Origin: Candidatus Bathycorpusculum sp.
GTDB lineage: Archaea; Thermoproteota; Bathyarchaeia; Bathyarchaeales; Bathycorpusculaceae
Length of the DNA: 48,449 bases
Direction: 5' to 3'
Assembly (NCBI GenBank): GCA_009781395.1
Contig: WQYG01000005.1
Coordinates: forward strand, 1-48,449
Below, in pieces: positions 17,701 through 25,316 of the stretch (positions within the stretch are counted from its first letter, which is position 1; each line of letters begins with the position of its first letter). The notes under the pieces are model-generated. The model was not told the origin of the DNA. It did no database searches and saw nothing but the letters and a program-made list of their open reading frames with translations. A program made the translations under genes and the position numbers.

Positions 17701-18225
17701 TCTATTATGGATACTGTTGGCCATCGTCTTGGTACTGAAGCACAATTTGAAGGCTTTATGTTCACTGTGCCTGCCACAAGTATTAATTTGGGTAACGCGC
17801 AAAGTTCTTATAAAGAGCTCAAGTCGATGATTGATAAGCTTAATATGCAGTTAAGTCTCGGTGAGCAAATAGTTGCTGTTGATGCTAAACGTGTTGCGCT
17901 TAAGGTTATTAATACTCATTTTATGCGTGATATCGCTGGGAACTTGCGTGCTTTCTCAACTCAGTCTTTTCGTTGCAAGAAATGTAACAAAAAATTTCGT
18001 CGGTTGCCGTTAACTGGGAAATGTTCTTTTTGTGGTGGAAGTTTAACGCTTACCGTTTATCGGGGTAACATTGAAAAATATCTAGCTGTGGCTCAACATT
18101 TGGTGGATAAATATGGATTGCCCAAATATTACACTCAACGTTTGATTTTAATTAAGGAAGAACTTTCTTTGATGTTTGATAACAAGAAGGCAAAACAGAC
18201 TACCCTTTTTGATTTTGGAAGCTAA
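14794..18225 (+). CDS. polC: DNA polymerase D large (catalytic) subunit DP2
   Basis: This 1143-residue protein is the catalytic subunit of PolD, a double-psi beta-barrel polymerase. The catalytic acidic loop RDCDGDED has D894 and D896. A multi-cysteine zinc module lies at about 651-700 (CPQC, CSTCGCG, CPRCGK, CGAC), and another near the C-terminus (CKKCNKKF...CSFCGG). The C-terminus ends with KQTTLFDFGS, a PCNA-binding PIP-box. Length is normal with no sign of an intein. It starts at TTG 14794 after GAAGGGTG, a fair ribosome-binding site; no ATG fits better. DP1 is encoded about 7 kb upstream, so the two subunits are unlinked transcriptionally. Confidence 0.96.
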   Translation: MSSNLSQSYQDYVDELKQQLKELYTVSDSARAKGLDPALKTECIEAQDIADLVEGLVGPKGVALSIRRLSSQMPREEVAFKVAQEIAQGKFITPEEEQAPDALAEQAIRTALAIFTEGLTAAPIQGIAQVKIKKNVDQSRYLAIYFAGPIRSAGGTDQALTLVVGDYVRRELGLDAYKPTEDEISRFIEELRLYERSVGRFQYHIPDEELHKALNLVPVECTGTESDPVEVSSYRNLERVETNRVRGGALRVINDGIVGRAQKVFVIIDKIGFQGWTWLQTFKKKSEKKTGGFMDDVIAGRPIFAFPSARGGFRLRYGRSRNTGLSAVGIHPATMLVVEGFLAAGTQMRLELPGKGGVTLPVDSLEEPIVLLKDNSVVRVSLENFSKVKGKIQKILFLGDILIDFGDFLYCNKSLLPSGYVEEWWVKDLKDAIAAKFDGDSQKASDACCLSIQQLESFLVDPFKNKPTVKQASALSKNLNIPLSPNCTLFWSSLSTPQEVDCLRSWLLASDMSSNDGILCNITGVANDEVVKLLRKILLPHRIIEDKVVIEGEDAAVFGFSLGYGLPNLQESVQVDTALDLLVALSGVQIRDKAPSYVGGRMGRPEKAKHREMRPLVHVLFPVGLAGGVHRDFVEAGKKGSTFVEIAKRKCPQCSVYTLKVQCSTCGCGTVAENSCPRCGKTLKGNYCGACKSKSVLYSRQSVNFKEMIESACSSLGVSAPKILRGVKGLTNEDKMPEFLEKGILRAKHNVSTYKDGTIRFDGTNAPLTHITPVEVGVSVEKLRLLGYTCDIYGKELTNSNQILELKLQDVVIPWKAGEYFIQIANFIDDLLERVYKLPRFYSIGKTEDLVGQLIFGLAPHTCACILGRVIGYTDRNLVYAHPIWHSAKRRDCDGDEDAIMLALDTLINFSRQYLPAQIGGIMDAPILMIPFVNTKEVQRQAHDFDVSASYPVEFYQKSWQKVEARQISSIMDTVGHRLGTEAQFEGFMFTVPATSINLGNAQSSYKELKSMIDKLNMQLSLGEQIVAVDAKRVALKVINTHFMRDIAGNLRAFSTQSFRCKKCNKKFRRLPLTGKCSFCGGSLTLTVYRGNIEKYLAVAQHLVDKYGLPKYYTQRLILIKEELSLMFDNKKAKQTTLFDFGS

Positions 18226-18279
18226 AGCTTTACAAACAATTTTGTCTATTAGTATCAGCGACAAGAAAGGTCTTTTAAT

Positions 18280-18531
18280 ATGTTTCATCCAAATGCTTAC
18301 CTAAAAAATATGCGCAACGTGCGATGTGGTCTTGAGGCAAGAACAAAAATCTTACTGCTTCTTGATGATCAATATTGTAGTGCTGGCGAATTGGCCCATA
18401 AAACAGGGCTTTCATACAATGTTGTTATGTATCATCTGCGTTTGTTGGATCATGGGGGTATTGTTGGGCGTAAAGGTGGCAGAAAATATGTTTGGTTGTC
18501 TACCGGTGTTGGACAGACACGGCTGACGTAA
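18280..18531 (+). CDS. Small ArsR-like winged-helix regulator
   Basis: This 83-residue protein consists of one winged-helix domain: ARTKILLLLDDQYCSAGELAHKTGLSYNVVMYHLRLLDHGGIVGRKGGRKYVWL. The recognition helix (about 44-58) and wing (about 62-70) are clear. The C-terminal TGVGQTRLT tail is typical of TACK homologues. It lies 54 bases downstream of DP2 on the same strand, a position I associate with TACK archaea, so it may belong to the DP2 transcript. Targets are unknown. Confidence 0.78.
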   Translation: MFHPNAYLKNMRNVRCGLEARTKILLLLDDQYCSAGELAHKTGLSYNVVMYHLRLLDHGGIVGRKGGRKYVWLSTGVGQTRLT

Positions 18532-18548
18532 TTTCTATGAATTTACAG

Positions 18549-18716
18549 TATTGCTTTGACCACGTTATAATTAAGGGTTGTATTCAAGCAACTATTACAA
18601 GTTTATTGATGTAAGGGTAAAACTTGGCTAAACTATCAAAATAATCTCAAAACATGCTTAAACGAACCCATAAAAATGAATTATGAACCCTAAAATATAA
18701 TTTGGTCAAAGCAGTA
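18549..18716. mobile_element. MITE-like element with about 35-bp imperfect terminal inverted repeats
   Basis: The left end (TATTGCTTTGACCA... from 18549) and the reverse complement of the right end (TACTGCTTTGACCA... from 18716) match through TGCTTTGACCA, then TTATA, AGGGTT and ATTCA, at about 25 of 31 positions. The 168-base element has no open frame. Both ends carry TA, which could be a TA target duplication as in IS630/Tc1-type elements. It sits in the 570-base gap between the wHTH gene and Sec61-beta; the rest of that gap shows nothing else. Confidence 0.6.
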
Positions 18717-19102
18717 TGGTGTTTGTTGACATTTTGAGCATTCATGATAGTGTTTCTGTAAATGGTTTTTAAAATTTATTTTTGTGATGTTGAGTTTAAG
18801 ATGTAAGCTATTATATGTTTTAGCGGCCTCTTTTTCTAAGACTGTCTTGTTTTGCTATTTAGATTTTTTTTGAGTTCTTATAACTTGTTGTTAATTCCAT
18901 TTTACAGTTGCTTTTCTCTTGTTTCTTGTGTACACGTGTTCAGTCATTTTTGAATTTTGCAAATCTATGCATGTGTCATTGTTGCATGTATTGTGCTGTC
19001 TGTTTTAATCTCTTAAGCATAAAACACCGTTGTTTTTTACACAACCTTAATAATCTACCGTAAATCATGAATATTCAATTAATTAATACTGGTGAGATGT
19101 TG

Positions 19103-19273
19103 ATGAGCAGAAAAAGAAAAGAGGCTGGTCCAATGCCTGCCGCAAGTGCTGGTTTACTTAGATTCTTTGAAGAAGAAACTGAGGGCATAAAAATTAGACC
19201 TGAGCTTTTGGTGGTTCTTTCTATTACTCTGATTGTCGTGTCTGTTCTGGCAAAAGTTTTTTTCCCAGTTTAA
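19103..19273 (+). CDS. secG: Preprotein translocase subunit Sec61-beta
   Basis: This 56-residue single-pass membrane protein has the archaeal Sec61-beta pattern. A basic, small-residue N-terminus (SRKRKEAGPMPAASAGLLRFFEEE) precedes one transmembrane helix (about 33-53, LLVVLSITLIVVSVLAKVFF) at the C-terminus. It is the small subunit of the SecY translocon. I chose ATG 19103 because GGTGAG at 19091-19096 lies six bases before it; ATG 19067 would add twelve unconserved residues. It stands alone. Confidence 0.85.
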   Translation: MSRKRKEAGPMPAASAGLLRFFEEETEGIKIRPELLVVLSITLIVVSVLAKVFFPV

Positions 19274-19303
19274 ACTAATCAAGTATTTTTCTTTTAAAAA
19301 TTT

Positions 19304-19669
19304 TTATCTACTTCTATTTTGTGTTTGTTGTAATATTTCAACTCTTTGAACTGCGCTTAAAGGCAGATATATGTCGCCTGATTCTTCTCTGCTTGCTACT
19401 TGTGGAATCGGTTGCACAAGCGTTGAACGCAAAACTATGGCATCTACTTCTGATAACCAAATTCCTGCAGGCTCCTGAGTGATCGCCTCTAGAACACCCT
19501 CAAAACCATAGTTTGAATCCATTATTACTCTAACTTTTTTGCCAACGTTCCTTTCAAACATGTGAAATATGGATCGGGGCAAATCTGACACTGGCATAAG
19601 CTTTGCAGAACTTATACATTGCTCTTTTGAGGATAAAACAGTTATCCCTGCTAAAATGTCTCTCTGCAT
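19304..19669 (-). CDS. LSm/Sm-like domain protein
   Basis: This 121-residue frame carries an Sm-like beta-barrel at about residues 38-115: VGKKVRVIMDSNYGFEGVLEAITQEPAGIWL, with Sm1-like pattern, and IYLPLSAVQRVEIL, with Sm2-like pattern. It is more diverged than canonical archaeal Sm proteins. The true start may be Met 25 (about 19597), since the first 24 residues look unlike the rest. A role in RNA binding or as a regulatory scaffold is plausible but not shown. It is divergent from DUF2070. Confidence 0.6.
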   Translation of the reverse strand: MQRDILAGITVLSSKEQCISSAKLMPVSDLPRSIFHMFERNVGKKVRVIMDSNYGFEGVLEAITQEPAGIWLSEVDAIVLRSTLVQPIPQVASREESGDIYLPLSAVQRVEILQQTQNRSR

Positions 19670-19850
19670 GGTATTTTTGATTTTTCAAACTCAAACGGTT
19701 GGTGAGTTTTGAGCTGTTTCTGTCTAAATTTACTTTATCTGTTTGTTTGAAAGTATGGCTTATTGTATTTATTGTCAACTAATTTATGCTCAACACGAGC
19801 TACCTTTTAATAATGACGTTTCAATAAAAACACGATATGAGATGTTTAAC

Positions 19851-21674
19851 ATGACGGATAACACTTCTAATAGTCACTTCAACAATTCTATGGATGGCGC
19901 ATTGAAACACTACTCATCTATGTTTTCTCTACCTCCATACAAACAGATGATCTTGGCTATGGCGGTGTTGTGCATTGGTATAGTTGGGTTATCAACTTTT
20001 GTTTTGTTTTCCACAGCTCAGGGGTTAACAAACAGTTTAACTCTTGGTATAACCTTGTTTGTTATAACAATTATTGTTGACGCAATAATAAGCAAATTAA
20101 TCTTAAATGACCCTATTTACATACTACGTAGAACTGCAGCGGTGTCACTTGTCTGTTGGATATTTTGGACTTTATTTCTTATTATTGGTGTGGTTTTTGG
20201 ATTAGCGTTTGATACTGCCTGGTGGCTCAATTCATCTCTGTTAGGGTTTGGTGCAGTTTTAACTCTGCGTTTTATTGTTTTACTTGCCACTTCATCAGCA
20301 AGTTTTGTGCGACAGATTGTATCTGCCTTGCTTTTGCCTTATCTTGGTATTGGTGTGTTTTTAGGCTTCTGGTTAAATATGTCAGGCGGCACATTAACTC
20401 ATTTTTTGCCTTATCTTGTATTTGCTCCAATAATTGCTTACATAGCGGTATTCGTATTCTTACGTTCATTAGACAAAATTGGTAACCGCCTTAATGGTGT
20501 ACCAGCATTACCTCTGTTTAAAGCTTTCATGCTTAACTGGGTTGTCGCCGCCAACGCTCCACTTGAAACTCATCTAGAAAGGATGGGTGAAAACGAAGAC
20601 ATAGATGTTACCCTATTGCGGTTTGATGCCTCTAAACCTAAAGCTGCCATAATCGTGCCCCTGGTTCATCCTGGACCATTTAAAAATATAGGCAGCAGCC
20701 TATTGCCTTCTTTGCTTAAAAAACACTTTGAAGAAGCTTATGGATGCCAAACTTGTACGCCCCTTGGTCTTTTAGGTCATGAACTTGATCTGGCTTCTCA
20801 AGCACAAAATTTCAAAGTTATAAATCAGATCATTGACGCCGCAAAGTTTGAAACAACAGAAACTTTGGCTTCTCCTTTTGTGCAAGTTTCTGAGGGGTAC
20901 GCCACAGCTTCAGGTCAAGTTTTTGGTAACACAGTTTTTCTTTCTTTTACACTTTCGCCAAAAACCACTGAAGATCTTCCACAAGAACTTGGACAAAAAA
21001 TTCAAAGAGAAGCTCAAAAATATGGATTAAATTGCACACTTACTGTTAACTGCCACAACAGTTTAACAGATGTAATTGACACAATTGAACATTTAACCGA
21101 GCTTGAAGGTGTCGCTTTCAAATGTCTTCAAAAAGTTGCCTTACTGCCCAAGAAACCTTTCAAAATTGGCTCCTCAACATTTTATCCCAAAGATTTCACA
21201 CTTAAAGAAGGTATGGGAACAGGTGGTATCACCGCAATAGTTGTTCAAGTTGAAGCTCAGAAAAATGTCTACATAGTTATCGATGGAAATAACATGGTTT
21301 CTGGATTGCGAGAAAAAATTCTCTCAGCTCTAAATACCAAGTTTGATGCCAGCGAAGTCTTCACAACTGACACTCATGCTGTAAGTGCGCTCGTCACTGG
21401 TAAACGAGGTTATCATCCAGTAGGTGAAGTTATGGATCAAGACAAACTAATCAGCTATATCGCAGAGGCTGCAAAAGACGCTACAGCTAACTTGGAACCC
21501 GCTAAAACCGGTTGTAAACACTTAATTGTTCCTCAAGTTCGTGTTATCGGGGGTTTACGCATAGAATCTCTCTCCTTGCTTGTAGCCCAAGCAATTAAGA
21601 AAGCAAAACAGATTGTTATTCCAGTGTTCCTTACTGAAGGATTATTGTTGCTTCTTCTGTTAGCTCTACTCTAA
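19851..21674 (+). CDS. DUF2070 multi-pass membrane protein
   Basis: This protein of about 607 residues has seven or so hydrophobic segments in its N-terminal third and a large soluble domain. That domain carries the DUF2070 hallmark VPLVHPGPFKNIGSSLLPSLL, GHELDLASQ, and TTDTHAVSALVTGKRGYHPVG, which resemble metal- or phosphate-binding loops. A last transmembrane helix lies at the extreme C-terminus. The family is archaeal and uncharacterised. The frame is open from ATG 19743, but residues before Met 19851 look unrelated to the family, and GAGATG lies before 19851, so I prefer the shorter form. It converges on nob1, nine bases apart. Confidence 0.85.
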   Translation: MTDNTSNSHFNNSMDGALKHYSSMFSLPPYKQMILAMAVLCIGIVGLSTFVLFSTAQGLTNSLTLGITLFVITIIVDAIISKLILNDPIYILRRTAAVSLVCWIFWTLFLIIGVVFGLAFDTAWWLNSSLLGFGAVLTLRFIVLLATSSASFVRQIVSALLLPYLGIGVFLGFWLNMSGGTLTHFLPYLVFAPIIAYIAVFVFLRSLDKIGNRLNGVPALPLFKAFMLNWVVAANAPLETHLERMGENEDIDVTLLRFDASKPKAAIIVPLVHPGPFKNIGSSLLPSLLKKHFEEAYGCQTCTPLGLLGHELDLASQAQNFKVINQIIDAAKFETTETLASPFVQVSEGYATASGQVFGNTVFLSFTLSPKTTEDLPQELGQKIQREAQKYGLNCTLTVNCHNSLTDVIDTIEHLTELEGVAFKCLQKVALLPKKPFKIGSSTFYPKDFTLKEGMGTGGITAIVVQVEAQKNVYIVIDGNNMVSGLREKILSALNTKFDASEVFTTDTHAVSALVTGKRGYHPVGEVMDQDKLISYIAEAAKDATANLEPAKTGCKHLIVPQVRVIGGLRIESLSLLVAQAIKKAKQIVIPVFLTEGLLLLLLLALL

Positions 21675-21682
21675 AGGAGATT

Positions 21683-22237
21683 TTACTCTTTTATTTTTCT
21701 TATTGATTTTTTGGGTTTTCTTTTGAGTTCTGTTCCACAGACTTGACAGGTGTTAAACAAGCTGTTAACGGCGTATTCTCGGTGGCATGCGGGACAATAG
21801 CGCACCCATTCTAGAATTCTCTGAATGCCAAAAGTTGCAAGTGCATAAAACTCAATTCCGTTCTGTTTAGCAACGTTTTGAATTGAGTAATCATCGGTTA
21901 TGATTTCTGGCTGTTCCCCTTGAGATTTTAATTCTAGCGCTAAGGCGAGGAGTTGCATATCCGTTTCAGAGAGACGGTATGAATCGCCTAATCTGCTCGC
22001 GGACGTTTTTATTTTGTTTGAGTATTCCTCATGGGGTATTTTGATTTTTACTTTGCCACTTTCCACGGCAGTGTTGAAACGTACCCGTGCCATTGAGTTG
22101 GTTTTTATTTCATCATGTACTTTGGGCACAGTCACTTGTTCTTCGCCAAGCGAGAAAGGATCAAACCCTGCTAAAAACGCAGAAGTATCTAATACAGCAA
22201 TTTTTTTCTGAGAATTGTTATGTATTTGTATCTTTTG
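21683..22237 (-). CDS. Nob1-like PIN endonuclease with zinc ribbon
   Basis: Nob1 matures the 3' end of 16S rRNA. The frame encodes a PIN domain with N-terminal AVLDTSAFLAGFDP (first catalytic Asp), SETDMQLLALAL (acidic pair) and IITDDYSIQN (acidic pair). A C-terminal zinc ribbon follows, CPAC and CQVCG, with a basic tail. The PIN start (KKIAVLDTS) lies at about 22207-22180, upstream of the first GTG at 22135, so a GTG start would delete the first catalytic Asp. No ATG, GTG or TTG lies in frame between there and the nadK stop. nadK ends with TGA in this same frame, and ATG 22241 overlapping that stop (ATGA) is in a different frame that closes after seven codons. See findings. Confidence 0.8.
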   Translation of the reverse strand, partial: QKIQIHNNSQKKIAVLDTSAFLAGFDPFSLGEEQVTVPKVHDEIKTNSMARVRFNTAVESGKVKIKIPHEEYSNKIKTSASRLGDSYRLSETDMQLLALALELKSQGEQPEIITDDYSIQNVAKQNGIEFYALATFGIQRILEWVRYCPACHREYAVNSLFNTCQVCGTELKRKPKKSIRKIKE

Positions 22238-23077
22238 TCATCTCGGTCCTTGGAATAGTAATCTGCAACTTAATCGGTCATAAAAATCGTTTTCAAATCT
22301 GATAAAGCTTGAAACATTCTTTGACTTTGTAATTTTAACCGTGAGGCCTTTCTCACTTTTCATGTAATGATAGTTGCCATCAATCATGATATACATTGTT
22401 TTTGGTCTAATAACGTTTAACGTGATTTCGGATTCAGTGGGAAAAATGAGCGATCTAAATACTGTCAACGCACATATAGGTGTAACTAAAATTGCATCAA
22501 GCATTTTATCAAGCACTGGACCACCCGCGGAAAGTGAATATCCTGTAGCACCTGTTTGAGTTGCAACAATTAAACCATCTGCTTGACATTTCAAGATTGG
22601 TTTCCCATCCTTGCAAAGTTCGGTATAAAGAATTTTTGAAGGTTCCCCTGCTGAAATCACTACGTCATTTAATGCATCTGGTAACGTTGCATCGTCTATT
22701 TTGGCGGAAAGTTTGGTGCATTTTTCAATTCTAAAGTCACCTTTAAGAATTCTATCAACTGCATTACATGCTTCAATAGGTTCAACCTCTGTTAAGAATC
22801 CTCTAGCACCCATGTTTATACCTAATATGGGTGGCTCTGGTTTTGGACTATTTAGGCATGCACGTAGGATCGTCCCATCTCCACCAATGGTGATTATAAA
22901 GTCAGTTTTCATCTCTTTAAGAGAAACCGTTTCTGCTAGAGTGTCTATCTTATCAGATAAGCTATCTTCAATAAAAACTTTAATGCCTCTGCTGTTTAGA
23001 TGCACTGCTAACTCTTTTGTTAACTGTAGAGCTTTCTCTTTATCGTAACGAGCGACTATTCCTGCGCTTTTAAACAC
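22238..23077 (-). CDS. nadK: NAD kinase
   Basis: This 279-residue enzyme phosphorylates NAD to NADP. Visible motifs are the GGDGT loop (TIGGDGTILRA, about residue 63), NMGARGFLTE, and the conserved ATQTGATGYSLSAGGP region near 175, followed by the VTPICALTVFRS strand. Length is typical. It is divergent from aIF5A and lies directly upstream of nob1, whose frame continues in phase after the nadK TGA. Confidence 0.94.
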   Translation of the reverse strand: MFKSAGIVARYDKEKALQLTKELAVHLNSRGIKVFIEDSLSDKIDTLAETVSLKEMKTDFIITIGGDGTILRACLNSPKPEPPILGINMGARGFLTEVEPIEACNAVDRILKGDFRIEKCTKLSAKIDDATLPDALNDVVISAGEPSKILYTELCKDGKPILKCQADGLIVATQTGATGYSLSAGGPVLDKMLDAILVTPICALTVFRSLIFPTESEITLNVIRPKTMYIMIDGNYHYMKSEKGLTVKITKSKNVSSFIRFENDFYDRLSCRLLFQGPR

Positions 23078-23111
23078 AATGTCACCGTTCGGGTTAATAT
23101 CGTACCTTAAT

Positions 23112-23119
23112 CTATATAT
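23112..23119 (+). promoter_or_regulatory. TATA-box promoter of aIF5A
   Basis: CTATATAT lies 52-59 bases upstream of ATG 23171 in the short divergent nadK/aIF5A gap. This is a good archaeal TATA match. Confidence 0.5.
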
Positions 23120-23170
23120 GGATGTTGTTCAGCTTTTTGCATTAATAGACAAAAGACTTGTGGTGAGTGA

Positions 23171-23563
23171 ATGAGTAGACCAGTTGATGTAGGAGAACTT
23201 CGTGTCGGTGGCTACATGATGATTGATGGAGAACCCTGTCGTATTGTAGACATAGCAAAATCTAAACCTGGAAAACACGGTTCAGCAAAAGCAAGAATTG
23301 TTGCTATAGGTGTTTTTGATAACCAAAAAAGACAATTTGTCAAACCTGTTGACGGAAGTGCCGAGATTCCCATTATTGATAAGCGTCCAGGTCAAATTTT
23401 TGCTGTCAATCCCAGCGGTGTCCAAATCATGGATTTGGAAACATATGAGTATGTTGATGCTCCATTTCCTGACGAAGAAGACTTAAAAGCTAAACTAGTT
23501 GCTGGCGCAGAGATTGAGTATTGGAAAATCTTGGGCAAAATCAAAATAAGCAGAGTTAAATAA
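23171..23563 (+). CDS. eif5A: Translation factor aIF5A
   Basis: This 130-residue protein stimulates peptide-bond formation at stalled ribosomes. The N-terminal SH3-like domain carries the modification loop KSKPGKHGSAK with Lys35 as the expected hypusine (or deoxyhypusine) site. The C-terminal half is the OB-fold. Sequence and length are canonical. No deoxyhypusine synthase gene is nearby. Confidence 0.96.
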   Translation: MSRPVDVGELRVGGYMMIDGEPCRIVDIAKSKPGKHGSAKARIVAIGVFDNQKRQFVKPVDGSAEIPIIDKRPGQIFAVNPSGVQIMDLETYEYVDAPFPDEEDLKAKLVAGAEIEYWKILGKIKISRVK

Positions 23564-23764
23564 TTCTGCTCCAAAACATTTTTCAGTTTATATCTAACCT
23601 ATTTTTGGTAGTATATGTTTGTTATGCGATTTCATACTTTTTGTTTGGTGTTGTACACTAATAATTTCACTTTTATGAACGGGTTAATTTTCTAAACACC
23701 TAATAGAGAACGCATGTTGTTAGTAACTATGTTTATTTGTATGTTTATTGCCTTTTGTGATTTG

Positions 23765-23830
23765 AAGCCAATGATGCATGAAGAGCCGTCTGAATTGTGA
23801 AGAATAAATTATTATGGGGAACTGAGGCTT
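23765..23830 (+). ncRNA. Probable C/D box guide sRNA
   Basis: A terminal stem AAGCC (23765-23769) pairs with GGCTT (23826-23830). Inside it come a C-like box ATGATGC (23771-23777), a 12-base spacer ending in D' CTGA (23790-23793), a C'-like box GTGAAGA (23797-23803), an 18-base spacer, and D box CTGA (23822-23825). Order and stem are right for an archaeal 2'-O-methylation guide. C and C' each have one mismatch to RTGATGA, and the second spacer is longer than usual. It sits in an otherwise empty 383-base gap upstream of SRP54. The target RNA could not be assigned. Confidence 0.5.
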
Positions 23831-23946
23831 TAACTTACGGCAAACATTTTCCCAAAATTGAATTAACGTTTTTATTTGTATTGGTGTGTTTTTATGCTGT
23901 AAACTTTAAAAGTGGATGTGACTGTTTAAAGGTAGCGTGAGAATGG

Positions 23947-25305
23947 ATGGCACTTGACCGTTTAGGTTCATCACTAACTAATGCAATTAAAAAATTATTT
24001 AAAGCAGGTGTAGTTGACGAAGCAACAGTAAAAGAGCTTGTACGTGACATACAGCGGGCTCTACTTCAGTCTGATGTTAATGTACAGTTAGTGTTGGATA
24101 TTTCTAAACGCATCGAAGAAAGGTCGTTAAAAGAAAATGTGCCCCCTGGGATATCCCGTCGAGAGCATGTGATAAAAGTTGTATATGAAGAGTTAACTCG
24201 TTTCGTAGGTGACAAACCAGTTTCTCTCAAAGTTGAGCCTGGTAAAAAGAAAATTATTATGCTTGTTGGTATTCAAGGTTCAGGTAAAACTACACATGCA
24301 GCTAAGATAGCCCGTTATTACCAGAAACGTGGGTTCAAGCCAGGTATGATTGCGGCTGATACTTTTCGTCCAGGTGCGTATGCGCAACTTTTACAACTTG
24401 GTAATAGAATAAACTTGCCTGTTTTCGGTGATGCAAAAGCTAAGGATCCTGTTAAGGTTGTCCGTGAAGGTCTTAAGACGTACACTGACAAGGATTTGAT
24501 TATTGTTGATACTGCTGGTCGCCACAAGGAAGAGAAAGATCTCATTAAAGAAATGAAAGAACTTGAAAAAAATATCAAGCCTGACGAGGTTATAATGGTT
24601 ATCGATGGCACTATAGGTCAACAAGCTCTGGCTCAAGCAAAAACATTTCATGAAGCCACACCAATCGGGGCTATTATCGTTACCAAACTCGATGGTTCTT
24701 CACGTGGGGGTGGTGCCCTTTCTGCAGTTGCGGCAACAGGTGCTCCAATTAAATTTATTGGAACTGGTGAAAAAATTGAAGACATCGAATCATTTGTGCC
24801 TTCTCGTTTTGTCGGTCGTTTATTGGGTATGGGTGATTTGGAAACTTTGCTGGAGAAAGTACATGATGCCGAAGTAAAGGTTCCTCAGAAAAAAGCTAAA
24901 GAACTTCTTAGTGGTAAATTTACATTAACTGATATGTATGAACAGTTTAGTGCTGTTAAAAATATGGGTCCTTTTAGTAAGGTATTAAAAATGCTTCCAG
25001 GTATGTCTTATAATGTACCTGATGAGATGTTAAACACTGCTGAGGGTCGTCTTGATAAATGGCGTGTAATTATTCAGTCAATGACGCCTGAAGAGAAAGA
25101 AAATCCAAAAATGCTTAATTCTTCACGTGCAAGACGTATTGCCCGAGGCTCGGGGACAACAGAAAAGGATGTTAAAGAGCTTCTTAAACAGTATCTTATG
25201 ATGCGTAAGATGCTCAAGATGTTTAAACGTAAAAAGAACTTACCTTTTGGTCTTGGTGGCAAAGGCGGTATGGGAATGGGCGGTATTCCGCCCAACTTTA
25301 AGTAG
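23947..25305 (+). CDS. srp54: Signal recognition particle subunit SRP54
   Basis: This 452-residue GTPase binds signal peptides and 7S RNA and targets ribosomes to SecY. It has an N domain (residues 1-95), a G domain with GIQGSGKTT (about 105), DTFRPGAYAQL, DTAGRH (about 188), TKLDG and GTGEK motifs, and an M domain (about 320-452). The C-terminus is Met- and Gly-rich (LKMFKRKKNLPFGLGGKGGMGMGG). Two ATGs are possible, 23943 out of frame and 23947 in frame; 23947 is the start. It is followed after eleven bases by pus10. Confidence 0.96.
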   Translation: MALDRLGSSLTNAIKKLFKAGVVDEATVKELVRDIQRALLQSDVNVQLVLDISKRIEERSLKENVPPGISRREHVIKVVYEELTRFVGDKPVSLKVEPGKKKIIMLVGIQGSGKTTHAAKIARYYQKRGFKPGMIAADTFRPGAYAQLLQLGNRINLPVFGDAKAKDPVKVVREGLKTYTDKDLIIVDTAGRHKEEKDLIKEMKELEKNIKPDEVIMVIDGTIGQQALAQAKTFHEATPIGAIIVTKLDGSSRGGGALSAVAATGAPIKFIGTGEKIEDIESFVPSRFVGRLLGMGDLETLLEKVHDAEVKVPQKKAKELLSGKFTLTDMYEQFSAVKNMGPFSKVLKMLPGMSYNVPDEMLNTAEGRLDKWRVIIQSMTPEEKENPKMLNSSRARRIARGSGTTEKDVKELLKQYLMMRKMLKMFKRKKNLPFGLGGKGGMGMGGIPPNFK

Positions 25306-25316
25306 GTACTTGATTT

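Noticed and set aside
14794-18225. Intein in DP2 (and in MCM)
   Set aside because: Lengths are normal and no splicing-domain motifs interrupt the conserved blocks.
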